DNA from: Neocallimastix lanati (nom. inval.)
Lineage: Eukaryota > Neocallimastigomycota > Neocallimastigomycetes > Neocallimastigales > Neocallimastigaceae
Direction: 5' to 3'
NCBI GenBank assembly: GCA_016946835.1
Contig: JACVTC010000037.1
Span: forward strand, 315,001 to 337,500
DNA length: 22,500 bases
In this document: piece by piece, positions 10,970-22,500 of the stretch
Layout: each line of letters starts with the position of its first letter
Position numbering within the stretch: position 1 is the first letter of the stretch
Notes under the pieces: model-generated
Told to the model about the DNA's origin: nothing
Database searches by the model: none
What the model saw: the letters and a program-made list of their open reading frames with translations, nothing else
Program-made: the position numbers and the translations under genes

Positions 10970-12322
10970 GTTTATATATATATATATATATTAATTGTTA
11001 TACTACTTCACTAAATTAATATAACATAATATTTAAAAATAATTAACAAGTTATACAAGAAAAAAAAATTTTTTTATCTTCTTAATTTTAATAATTTTTT
11101 TTTATAAAAATCGTAAAGAAAAATAATTCTATAATAAATTTAATATTGAAGCATTCAAAATAATGTCCCTTTTCTTTTTTTTTTTTTTTTTTTATTATTA
11201 TTTTTTTTTTATATTTCACTACTTTAAGAAATATATAGATATAAATACGTTTATATATATTTTCAAAAATTATATTGTTATTAATATTAATATGTATATT
11301 TATATGAGGATAAAGTTTGAAATTAATAATTATAGATTGTTTTAGACTGTTTTAATTTTAAAATAATGAATATTTAATTGAATATATAAAAAATGATTTA
11401 TTATATTTGTTTTTAAAATATATGAATTTATTCAACATTTTAATGTAATTTTAATAATAAGGATAATAATAAAAGTGAATACATATATTATAAATAAATT
11501 TTTTAATGTAGATAGATTTAAAAAATTAACATAAAAAAACTAAAATTATAAAAAAATATTTTTTTTAGGATTATTAATAAAAATAAAAATATTACTAAAG
11601 CCTTTAAATATAATTTTTTAACTATCTAATGTATAAATATATAAATAATATAAAATTAATCTTTAAAAATAATTTTAAAAGAAATCATTTTTTGTGTTCT
11701 TGCTTTTTCCTTATTACTAAATAGTAAAAGCAATATTAAATATAAATGTATTTTTTGAATTAATAATAATATTAAAAATGAAATTAAAGTTAACATTTGT
11801 TTTTGAAAGATTACAAAAAAGTAATTTATATATATTACAAAATGAATAATAGATAATTCAATACTCAAGAAAATGATTAATGAATTATTTATTTGAATTT
11901 TTATTTTGTTTATTAAATATAGAATGTAGGGTTAATATGTAATAATATGTAATAATAAATGTAATAATAACTAATGTAGAAATAAGTTAATTATAATTTT
12001 AATAATGAATAATTATAGTAATAAATAAAAATTATCATATTATTATTATTTTAGTTTTAAATGTTTAATATTTAATCTAGATCTATATTATTATAAACAT
12101 TTTTATATGTAAATGAAAATTTTAAACAAAATATTTACTTACATAAATAATTTAATTAATTGATTAAAAATTTTATAGTCAACAATTTTTTTTGAAATTA
12201 AAATTTATTTTTAATATCATTTACTTTATTTAAATAATAATAATAATAAAAAATAAATATAAATATAAATATAAATATAAAATAAAATAAAATAAAATAA
12301 AAATTAAATAAAGGAGAAAAAA

Positions 12323-13953
12323 ATGGTAATAATATATTATAATTAGAATTGAAATAAATATGTATAATATATATTTTTTTAGAAAAAAAAATATAACTAT
12401 ACAAATATATTTATTTTGAATTCAGTAAATAATAATTTCTATTCCTAAAAAAAAAAATAATAATAAATAAAAATAATTTATATATAATAGAAATTTTTGA
12501 ATATTATTTTAAACTAGAAATTTTTATCATTTAGAAAGTATTATTATTAATATTTTATAACATTTTACCTAATTTACTGTATTGATGTATATTAGGAAAT
12601 ATTTAAAATTAAATTTTAAATTAAAGAGAGAAAGGAAAAAAAAAAAAAAAAAAGAATTATTTATAATAAGCAAATTTCTTTAATTAAATTATATTGATGA
12701 ATGATAAAAAAAAATTAAAAGAAAATAATTACACATAATTTAATAAATAGGTTATATATATTAATATATATTAACAATGAATTATTATTATTTGTAGAGT
12801 ACAAACGTTTTTAAAGTCGATCCAGAACTTACTAAGGCTATCAAAAAGTTCAGAACTAGAAGAAGTAAGACTCATTCTGCTTTATTAAGTAAGTAATAAT
12901 AAAATAATAAAAACTGTTAAAATAAATTTTTATTATTGAAATAATATACACTAATTAAAATATTAATACAATTATTTTTTATTAATTTAATTAATTAATT
13001 ATTATTATCATTATCATTATCATTATTATTTTTGACAATGTATAAATATTTATAATATAATTAAATTTTATGGAATTGTATATGATAAAAATATGTATTA
13101 TATATAGTTAGAATTGACGAAGAAAAACTTGTTATCGAAGAAGTAAATATTAATTTCGGGAAAAGAAGAAATTTAAATTAAAATATTTAATGAAAGAATA
13201 AATATTTATTAGAACTTTATATAATAATATATAATAAAATAATTGAATTGTTTTAGGACGAATTTATTGAAGATGTCAATCTTGACGAATTTTCCAATGA
13301 ATTACCAGATGTCGATCCAAGATACATTCTTTTATCTTATAATAGAGTTCATGAAGATGGTCGTCTTTCCAACCCATTAGTTTTCATATGCTACATTCCA
13401 GAAGGTTAATATATTAATAAGTATATAATAAATATATAATAAATAAATAAAATATAATATTATCTACACAAATATATATTATTATAAATTTAATTAAATT
13501 ATATAATAAATAATAATACTACTAATAATAAAATGTATAATAATAATAGAAATATTAAAATATTATTTAAGTGCTATTGAAAATAATTTAAAATTTATCT
13601 AAATTTAATCAAATAATATTTATGATAATATAATATTTTTTTAGGTATTCCAACTCAAACTACAATGCTTTACAGTTCTGCTAAAAATCTCGTTCAAAGT
13701 GAATCCTTAATTAATGGAAAGGTATTTAAGATAATATAGAATAAAAATATATTTTTATAATTATATTAAATTTTAAATTTATATTAATATTAATAATTAT
13801 TAATAAATAAATATTATATATTGTATATTTATATATATTTCTTTATATATATCTTTATATATATATATATATTCATATTATTTATAATAAAAGGCTCTTG
13901 AATTAAGGGATGCTACTGATTTTGATGAAGAATGGTTACTTTCTCAAATTTAA
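12323..13953 (+). CDS. GMF: glia maturation factor (GMF; ADF-homology actin/Arp2/3 regulator), 6 exons, 137 aa
   Basis: GMF is a small ADF-homology protein that binds the Arp2/3 complex, inhibits branching and promotes debranching of actin filaments. Exons: 12323-12325, 12798-12888, 13108-13142, 13257-13404, 13645-13721, 13894-13953. All introns are GT...AG and the frame is continuous. The predicted protein runs STNVFKVDPELTKAIKKFR..., IRIDEEKLVIEE, DEFIEDVNLDEFSNELPDVD, PRYILLSYNRVHEDGR, SNPLVFICYIPEG, MLYSSAKNLVQ and ends ATDFDEEWLLSQI. DPEL...KFR, PR(Y/F)I...Y...HEDGR and the Met-Tyr/Ser-x-K-x-x-L(V/I) segment are GMF hallmarks, and the length equals that of the family. The first exon is only the ATG (ATG|GTAATA), inferred because no in-frame ATG lies next to exon 2: the nearest one runs into a TAG. 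Single-codon first exons are known in ADF/cofilin-type genes. Exons 2-6 are firm, exon 1 is likely. Confidence 0.93.
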
Positions 13954-14195
13954 AACGACTATTAAAATAAAATAAAACAAATAAATAAAAAATAAAAATA
14001 AAAAATAAAAATAAAAATAAAATATATATAATTAAGTAAAAAGAAATAAAAATATAAATAAAAATAATGAAATACTTATAATAAAAATAAAATAATATTA
14101 ACATTAATATCAATGCATATAAAAAATATACATGTAATAAATTTAATAGAGGAATTCAAATAATCTTTAATTTTTTTATATATATAAGCAATAAC

Positions 14196-14226
<31 letters not shown>

Positions 14227-14901
14227 AATTAACACAGTTTTTTAAAAAAATATTTAATAGATAAATTCAAAGATAAAAATAAAATTTACTAAAATAAAAC
14301 AAAACAAATAAATTAATAAAAATAAAGTAATATATATATTCATATATATTGAATATTTTAAAAAATATTTAATAGAATTAATAAATTGAAATATAATACG
14401 AAGAAAAGTGAAATTAACTTATAATAAAGATATAACCAAAAAGAAATGATTTTTGATAACAATTTAATAAGTAAATAATAAATAAATAATTAAATAAATT
14501 TGGCATTAAATAATTTATTAAATAAAAATGAAAAAATTATGTTTACTTAAGGAAAAATGTAAAAAAATGTTTACAAAATTTAAAGAATAATTTTCATATT
14601 TTTTATATTTATCAAAGTATTCAAAATTTTGGTTTATTTTTAAATATTATTTCATATTCTATCTATTTTTTTAGATAAATTATTAAAATTTTTAAGTATT
14701 TTAATACGAACTAACTAATAATGGAAATTTATTTATTAATTCATTCATTTATTTATTAAAAGTTCTTTTTAGAAGTTTTTATTTTTATTTTTATTTTTAT
14801 TTTTATTGTTTTATATGGTCTTTTATTATTTAAATAAAGAGTTTAATTTAAAAAAAAAAATGTTTATATAAATATATAGAAAATTAATACATTCATGGTA
14901 C

Positions 14902-15040
14902 ATGAAAATATTTATATATTTTAATATTATAATATTCTTATATTTTAATATTAAAATATAAAAATATGAAAATATTTATATATTTTAATATTATAATATT
15001 TTTATATTTTAATATTAAAATATAAAAATATGAAAATATT
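14902..15040. repeat. 64-bp tandem repeat, 2 full copies plus a partial third
   Basis: Units begin with ATGAAAATATTT at 14902, 14966 and 15030, an exact 64-bp period. The two full copies differ by about one base (TTCTTA against TTTTTA). Each unit contains palindromic words (TTTTAATATTAAAA), so it could extrude cruciforms. It is entirely A/T apart from the ATG and that single C. Confidence 0.9.
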
Positions 15041-15582
15041 TTATTTAATATAAAATAAAATAGAAGAATAAAAAAAATTTTTTATTTTTTTTATAAATTT
15101 TAAATCTTCTTCAAATTTCAAATCGTAAAAAAAATTATTATTAACTAAAAAAGAAAAAAAAATTATATGAAACCAATTTTTGATAGTTCATTTAAAATTA
15201 TATTTTATGTTATATGAAATAATAACAAAATTTTAACTATTTTAGCTGTATTAAATAAATAAATAAATAAAAAAATAAATAATAGAATGCATAATATTAA
15301 TAGGAAAGGAATTATTTTAAAAAAAAAAATAAAAAAATAAAAAAAAAAAGAGCTGAGCATTTCTTTTAATATATATTATTGAATCTTTATATAAATAAAA
15401 CAATTAAATTAATATCTCGAATATTATGTACTGACAATGTAATTTTCAGAAGAGTAATAAAATAATCATTTATAAATAAGAATATTAAATATCTTTTAAA
15501 AAAGAAAAAAAAAAATTTTTTAATTAAAATTAAAGTTTTTGTAAAATTTTATGTATTGCACTAAAAATTTTTTTATATAAAC

Positions 15583-15607
15583 ATTATGTGGCTTTATATT
15601 ATGTGGC
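15583..15607. promoter_or_regulatory. doubled ATTATGTGGC element upstream of the Tls1-family gene
   Basis: ATTATGTGGC occurs at 15583-15592 and again at 15598-15607, a 15-bp period, about 130-150 bases before the ATG at 15736. The GTGGC(G) core stands out in a nearly GC-free spacer. Candidate transcription-factor site by position and duplication; no factor is assigned. Confidence 0.35.
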
Positions 15608-15735
15608 GCAATATGGATAATATATATATATAATACTTTTTTTTATAAAAAATTTTGGTTTAATCTTAGTTTTTTACTTTTTATTTTTTATTAAAAAATA
15701 GTTTTAGTTCAACTTTAATATATATATATAAAAGG

Positions 15736-17770
<2,035 letters not shown>

Positions 17771-18592
17771 TTAATTTATTCCTTTTTTTTTTTTATATAT
17801 ATATATTTTTTTTTTCTTTCATATTTATTATATTTTAAACCCATCTTTATTTTCTCTTTTTAATCCTTTTTATTATTTATGTAAAGTGAAAATTAATTTA
17901 ATATTTAATCTTTAAAAACTTTCAAATATTTATTGAAAAAGCAAATACTTTATTTTATATATAATAAAAAATTAAATTAAAATAAATAAAAAAAAATAAA
18001 ATAATAATAATTGTTAACACTAATGAATTAATATATATAGACATTATAAATAACTTTTATATATTATACGAATAATACATATAATATTCATATATATATA
18101 TATATATATATATAAGATTTATAAAAATAAAAAAATAAAAATTTATTGATTATTTATTGAACATGACTAAAAAGTTAAATTATTGTTATTTCTATATAAA
18201 AAAAAAGAAAAAATTAAAATAAATTATAAATTATAAATTATAAATTTAAATATATTATTATATGTTAAAATAGAAAAAAAAAATTTTTTTTACTTTTTAT
18301 TTATAGAATGAAAGTATAATGATAATATTAAAAAAAATTTTTTTTTAATTATTATTATTATTAGTATTTTTATTATTATCTATTTATGAATATATTTATT
18401 AATTTTAATTTTCTCTATAAATTGTTTGCTCTATTAAAGTGTCTAAAATATATATATAATTATTTTTTTTATTTATTTTTTTTTTTTATTATTATTATTT
18501 CGATATTATATATTTTTAAATAAATAAAAGAACATTGTAATAAATATTTTTTTTTTTTTTTTTTTTTTTTTCAATTATTTCTTTGATTTAAT
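17771..18592. other. convergent intergenic region between the Tls1-family gene and RRP36
   Basis: The 3' ends of two convergent genes face each other here. I see only poly-A/T runs, an (AT)n tract near 18092-18114 and AT-rich UTR-like sequence; poly-A signals cannot be singled out because AATAAA words are everywhere. No gene seen. Confidence 0.75.
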
Positions 18593-18790
18593 TTATTCAG
18601 TTCTTTTACGGGGCATAAGTTTATGTTCCTTACTAGCATTCTTCTTTCTTCTCTTTTCTAATATCTTATCTATAGACTTTGATTTAGTATTCTTGTATTT
18701 ATCGATTAATTCCATTCTCTTAAGATCAGCTATTTTATATTAATTTAAATATTCATTATATATATATATATGCATTATTATTATTATTAT

Positions 18791-18826
<36 letters not shown>

Positions 18827-20049
18827 ACATATATTTTAAAAATATTATAATATTATTAATAATAAAAAATAAAATATATTTATATATTATATATATTTTT
18901 TCATATATATTCATAAAATTATATATATAATACTTATTATCTTTTTTTTTTTTTTTTTTTTTTATAAAAATCTTTACCCTTCTTAAGGAAGTATGGTCTC
19001 TTTCCTTCCTTTACTCTTTGCATTTCTTTCTTTCTCCATTCACGTTTTATTGCTTGTCTTCTTTCCTTAGCAGCCTCAGTTTGTTTCTTTGATTTCTATT
19101 ATGTTCAATTAAAAATGATTTCAAAATATTATTGAATAAATATATATATATATATAAATTTATATAGATAGATAAATAAATAGGTATAAAAAATAGTATA
19201 TATATTTTAGAAGATTTAATTTTTGAATTTTAAAGAACAATAAAAATAAAAATAAAAAAAAAAAATAATTTATTTGATAATCATTTAAAAGTAATATTAA
19301 AATTTAAAATTGAAATTTTATATTAATTTTATTTAATTAGTATATATACCAATGATTGATAAACTCTTGTCAATTTTTCTTTTTCTAACGAATTTTTAGT
19401 CTTTTTTATTTTTTCTTGAATCATATTCATTTCATTTTCTTCTATTTCTGATAAAAATTTATAGGATTTCTTAAATAAATCTTCATTATACTTTCCTGAT
19501 AAATTATCAAATCTTGGATCTCTTGTCTTCTTTTTCTTAACTTCTATTACTTCTCTATATCTACTAACAGGTTTTTTTGAAGAAATTTCCATAGGTCTAT
19601 ATATATATATATATATATATATTTAAAAATATAATAAAATAAAATAAAATAAAAAAATAAAAAAATAAAAAAATAAATTAATTTAAATTTAGATTTCAAA
19701 ATTTGAAATTTTAAAATTTGAGTATAATAAAAATATTAATTTTATTTAAATATTTTAGAATTAATATTTCTATTAATTTTTTATAAATTTTTATATCACT
19801 TTTTTTTAACTTTTGAAAAATTACCTATTTTTATTTTCTCTTTTTTTAATTGGTTTTTGTTCCTTTTTCTTTTTAAGAAGTTTCAATGATTCTTTTGCTT
19901 TTTTTATGGCTTCATCTTTTATTATATTACTTTTGTTGGAAGTTTTTGCAAAGGTTTTATTAAATTCTTTCATTCCCATTTTTTGTTGAATTTTTGCAAT
20001 TTGATTAAATGGAATTTTGGATAATTCTTTTTTTTTTTTTTTTATTATT

Positions 20050-20114
<65 letters not shown>

Positions 20115-20641
20115 AAAATTATATATAACATATTTTGTAATTGAAATTTTTTTTTTTTTTTTATATTTTTTTAAAAAATTCATTTGGAATATATATATAT
20201 GAACATTTAATAATACTTTTCGAAAAAAATATATATATATAACTAAATTTTAATATATTTTTACCTTTTTCTAAATTTTCCTATTGAAATATTATTCATT
20301 AATTTAATAATAAAATATTTAAATAAAAATATTTAAATGAATAATTATTAGTTAATTATTTTTTTCTTCTTCTAATCTTTACTCTACATATTTTAAAATG
20401 TATATTAATGCTTAAAAGAAAAATAAGTATATGTATAATATGTATATACAATTTGTTGGTCTCTTTCATTGTCATCATCTTCGTCAGAATCTTCTTCAAT
20501 TATTTCTTCTTCAGAATCATAATCATCATTTTCAATATCTTCATCGTCATCCTCTTCAACTATTTCTTCATCTTCATCATATTCTTCTTGAGAATCAAAT
20601 TCTTCTTCTTCATCATACTCCTCCTGATAACTTTTTTTCAT
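18593..20641 (-). CDS. RRP36: RRP36 (rRNA biogenesis protein, DUF947 family), 6 exons, with an apparent 1-nt frameshift in exon 5
   Basis: RRP36 is a nucleolar small-subunit processome protein needed for early 18S rRNA processing. Exons on the minus strand: 20641-20450, 20280-20265, 20026-19825, 19596-19350, 19094-18978, 18729-18593. Exon 1 (64 codons) is an Asp/Glu-rich tail. Exon 2 is 16 nt (ENLEK + G). Exon 3 begins ELSKIPFNQIAKIQQKMG. Exon 4 carries RPMEISSKKPVSRYREV and KKTRDPRFDNLSGKYNE, the most diagnostic block. Exon 5 encodes TEAAKERRQAIKREWRKKEM and KEGKRPYFLKK. Exon 6 encodes ADLKRMELIDKYK, ILEKRRKKNASKEHKLMP and stops. The five junction phases fit except across exon 5, where the genomic sequence is one base short (911 nt in total): read literally, the frame stops after 15 codons of exon 5. 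Either a sequencing error or a truncating mutation. Family assignment is firm; integrity is not. Confidence 0.9.
20055..20111. repeat. 57-nt poly-A tract in intron 2 of RRP36
   Basis: A run of about 57 A on the plus strand (poly-U in the RRP36 pre-mRNA), preceded by a short TTATTATTAT and poly-T stretch. Longest homopolymer in the window; its exact length is likely unreliable in sequencing. Confidence 0.9.
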
Positions 20642-20731
20642 TTTTTATTATATTATAATTATTAAAGAAATTTACCAACAGAAAAGTTTTTTTTTGAAAT
20701 AAAAAATAAAATAAAAATAAAAATTAAAATT

Positions 20732-20773
<42 letters not shown>

Positions 20774-21741
20774 GATTGAATCACGTGTATTATTAAATTT
20801 TTTTTTATAATATGGTACTTAACTAATAATAATATTTGATTTTATATATTAACATAAAATAAATTAAAAAAAATTTATATTAAAATTTATTAAAAAAAAA
20901 ATACATATATTTTATATATAATTAAAAAAAAATTATAATTAGTGTATTATATTTTTGTATAAAATATTTTATTTTTTATTATATTTTTATAATAATATTA
21001 AAGAAATCAAAATATGTATATATATTTATTTTTATTTATTTATTTTATTTAGTTATTAATTTAATATTTATTTATTATTTATTTTCTTAATTATTTATTT
21101 AATATTTATTTATTATTATTATTTATTTATTTATTATTAATATTTATTTATTTATTTTTTATTATATATTCTTTATTTTTATATTAAAATAATTTTTAAA
21201 TTTCAAATTTTAAAATTCTAATCAAATAAAATTAATATAAATTCTGAATAGTTATTTGTTAATAAAAAAAAAAGATTTCTATATATAAATCATCCATCCA
21301 TATTTTTGTCTTAATACTTTTTTTAATTTTAATAAAAAAAATATTTTTAAAAAAATTAAAAAAAAAAATAATAATAATATTAAAATAAAATAAAATAAAA
21401 AAAAAAAAAAAAAAAATAAAAAAAAAAAAAAAGAAAAAGGTAAAATAAAATTAAATAATAATAATAATAATATATATTTAATTCATTTAATATAGTTTTG
21501 TTCTTTTTAATTTATTTTATTTTTATTTTTTTTTTTTTATATTTATTTTTTCTTTTAAATAAATTGAATTTTATTTAACAATTATCTATATATGATATTA
21601 TTATTACAATATATAACTCTATCTTTTTTTAAATAAATAAATAAAACGAATATTTTATTTGTTTAAATTTTTTATTTATTATTTTTCATAAACCAATTGT
21701 TAATTATTAATCAAATTTAAAGAAATATCAAATAATAAATC
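20642..21741. other. divergent promoter region between RRP36 and MPDU1
   Basis: About 1.1 kb shared by two divergently transcribed genes. Mostly A/T with poly-A runs (20739-20770 and 21391-21432), (TTTA)n-like repeats at about 21026-21170, one CACGTG box at 20782-20787 and a small island CATCCATCCATA near 21291-21302. No gene seen. Confidence 0.7.
20772..20787. promoter_or_regulatory. CACGTG (E-box/Cbf1-type) site with adjacent palindrome upstream of RRP36
   Basis: The sequence TGATTGAATCACGTG contains the palindrome CACGTG (20782-20787), 141 bases from the RRP36 start codon, and overlaps a second small inverted repeat TGATT-G-AATCA (20773-20783). The flank ATCACGTG matches the RTCACRTG consensus of Cbf1-type bHLH factors. 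A six-base G/C-containing palindrome is conspicuous in a spacer this AT-rich. Binding is inferred. Confidence 0.4.
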
Positions 21742-22500
21742 ATGGATGATCTTATTGCTTACGCTAAAAACTTTATAACTTCACTTATCGGTGAAAAGTG
21801 TTATGTAGAATTGGTCGAAAATTTAAATGTTAAAAATGTTGATTGTATCAAATATGCCTTTTCCAAAGTTCTTGGTTTAGGTATGGTTTGTGGTGGTGCT
21901 ATCTTAAAAGTTCCACAAATTATTAAAATTTTATTATCAAAGTCTACTAGAGGTATTTCTGTTACTTCTTACTTCTTAGAAATGTTGGCTTTATTAATTA
22001 ATATTTCATACAATATTCGTTTCCAATATCCATTTACTACTTGGGGAGAATTTCCATTTATCGGTAAAGCATAAAATATAATACCAATATTTATTTATAT
22101 AAATAAATGAATAAATAAGTATAAATATATAAAATATAAAAAATATACATATATTAAAATGTTAAAATATTTTTATATTTTATTTTTTATTTCTTTTTTT
22201 TTTATTTTATTTTTATTATATTATATATATATATATTATTTCCTATTTATTTTTATATTAATTATATATATAAAATATGATTATATCTTTTTATAAAATT
22301 TTTTTTATTTAAAACACATTTCAAATATCTGATTTATTTAATTAAAATAATAAACAAAATAAATAAATGAATAAAAAAAAAAAATAAAAATATTAATACA
22401 AATATTCATTTCCAAACAACAGCTGTTCAATGTTTTATTGTTCTTTTCTTAATTTACTTCTTCAGAAAATCTAGAAAGAATTTAATATTTTTCTTATCTC
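21742..22500 (+). CDS. MPDU1: MPDU1-like PQ-loop protein (mannose-P-dolichol utilization), partial at the 3' end
   Basis: Exon 1 21742-22063, intron 22064-22422 (GTAAAG...ACAACAG, 359 nt), exon 2 from 22423 past the window end. MPDU1 is an ER membrane protein of the PQ-loop family required for use of dolichol-phosphate-mannose and -glucose in N-glycan and GPI synthesis. Visible: an N-terminal amphipathic stretch, a conserved Cys segment (KNVDCIKYAFSKVLGLGMV), then GGAILKVPQIIKILLSKSTR with the PQ motif (residues 58-59) and GISVTSYFLEMLALLINISY, followed by RFQYPFTTWGEFPFI, joined by splicing to AVQCFIVLFLIYFFRKSRK. The SxxGISxxSYxLE and FPFxxWGE elements are characteristic of MPDU1 rather than other PQ-loop transporters. 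Splicing gives a clean phase-1 Ala codon; unspliced reading stops three codons into the intron. Start ATG follows an AAATC context. About half of the protein lies outside the window. Confidence 0.92.

Larger units (their letters stand above)
8705..12322. other. long AT-rich intergenic region without recognised genes
   Basis: The short open frames here are homopolymer-driven (Phe/Ile/Lys strings) and show no conserved protein or coding-type GC rise. Contents: the promoter side of the large minus-strand gene (about 8705-8900), a 7-bp-arm inverted repeat AGTAAGA-ATTCTA-TCTTACT at 9298-9317, a small GC island near 9955-9985, a diverged repeat pair at 10716-10969 around a 31-base poly-A, and many poly-T/poly-A and (AT)n runs. 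I found no tRNA, rRNA or transposon coding sequence. Confidence 0.7.
13954..15735. other. intergenic region between GMF and the Tls1-family gene
   Basis: No gene recognised. It includes the GMF 3' UTR, a poly-A run around 14195-14220, a 64-bp tandem repeat at 14902-15040, a slightly GC-richer patch near 15350-15460 without a supportable product, and a doubled ATTATGTGGC word at 15583-15607 in the presumed promoter of the next gene. Confidence 0.7.

Noticed and set aside
11656-11868. Minus-strand 70-aa hydrophobic frame
   Set aside because: The surrounding composition is non-coding, there is no splice context or similarity, and a hydrophobic string is expected from random AT-rich DNA.
11926-11933. 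TAGGGTTA, a telomere-like word
   Set aside because: Only about one and a third units; no array, so chance.
19821-20183. 120-aa minus-strand frame starting in poly-Lys/Phe sequence as the full exon
   Set aside because: Its first half is intron (poly-T/poly-A). Only 19825-20026 is RRP36 exon 3, preceded by a spliced 16-nt exon.
20405-20665. Plus-strand open frames of 75-85 aa opposite the acidic exon of RRP36
   Set aside because: They are the antisense of a GAA/GAT-rich acidic exon (Phe/Ile- or His/Leu-rich strings) with no family resemblance.

Overview
The window is eukaryotic: extremely AT-rich DNA with long A/T homopolymers and trinucleotide microsatellites, in which islands of clearly higher GC mark the coding exons. 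Introns have canonical GT...AG borders. The gene set (a giant secreted protein with Cys-rich 'GYY...CDS..C' repeats, a long ankyrin-repeat protein, and several conserved fungal/animal housekeeping genes) best fits an anaerobic gut fungus (Neocallimastigomycota). This rests on composition and recognised protein families, not on a database search. Another AT-rich eukaryote such as an amoeba is less likely.

Left third (1-8704), all on the minus strand: an intronless ankyrin-repeat gene (641-2143), then a very large gene (3435-8704). Two long open frames here (3435-5906 and 6212-8395) look like separate genes but join through a canonical intron (5894-6222) that falls inside one repeat unit. A 41-nt first exon (8664-8704) supplies a better signal peptide. 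The product is about 1547 residues: signal peptide, many short Cys repeats, three copies of a longer Cys module, a polybasic site, and a C-terminal hydrophobic anchor. It resembles the scaffoldin-like surface proteins of anaerobic fungi.

Middle (8705-15735): about 3.6 kb without a recognisable gene, containing a diverged repeat pair with a hairpin. Then a six-exon glia maturation factor (GMF) gene (+, 12323-13953), followed by 1.8 kb of AT-rich spacer with a 64-bp tandem repeat and a doubled ATTATGTGGC element.

Right third (15736-22500): an eight-exon Tls1/C9orf78-family gene (+, 15736-17770) converges on a six-exon RRP36 gene (-, 18593-20641). The RRP36 gene appears to have one base missing in its fifth exon. 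RRP36 diverges from MPDU1 (+, 21742 to the window edge), and the spacer between them carries a CACGTG box. These genes share no pathway: GMF acts on actin, Tls1 on splicing, RRP36 on ribosome assembly and MPDU1 on ER glycosylation. The region reads as ordinary gene-sparse fungal chromosome plus one unusual surface-protein locus.
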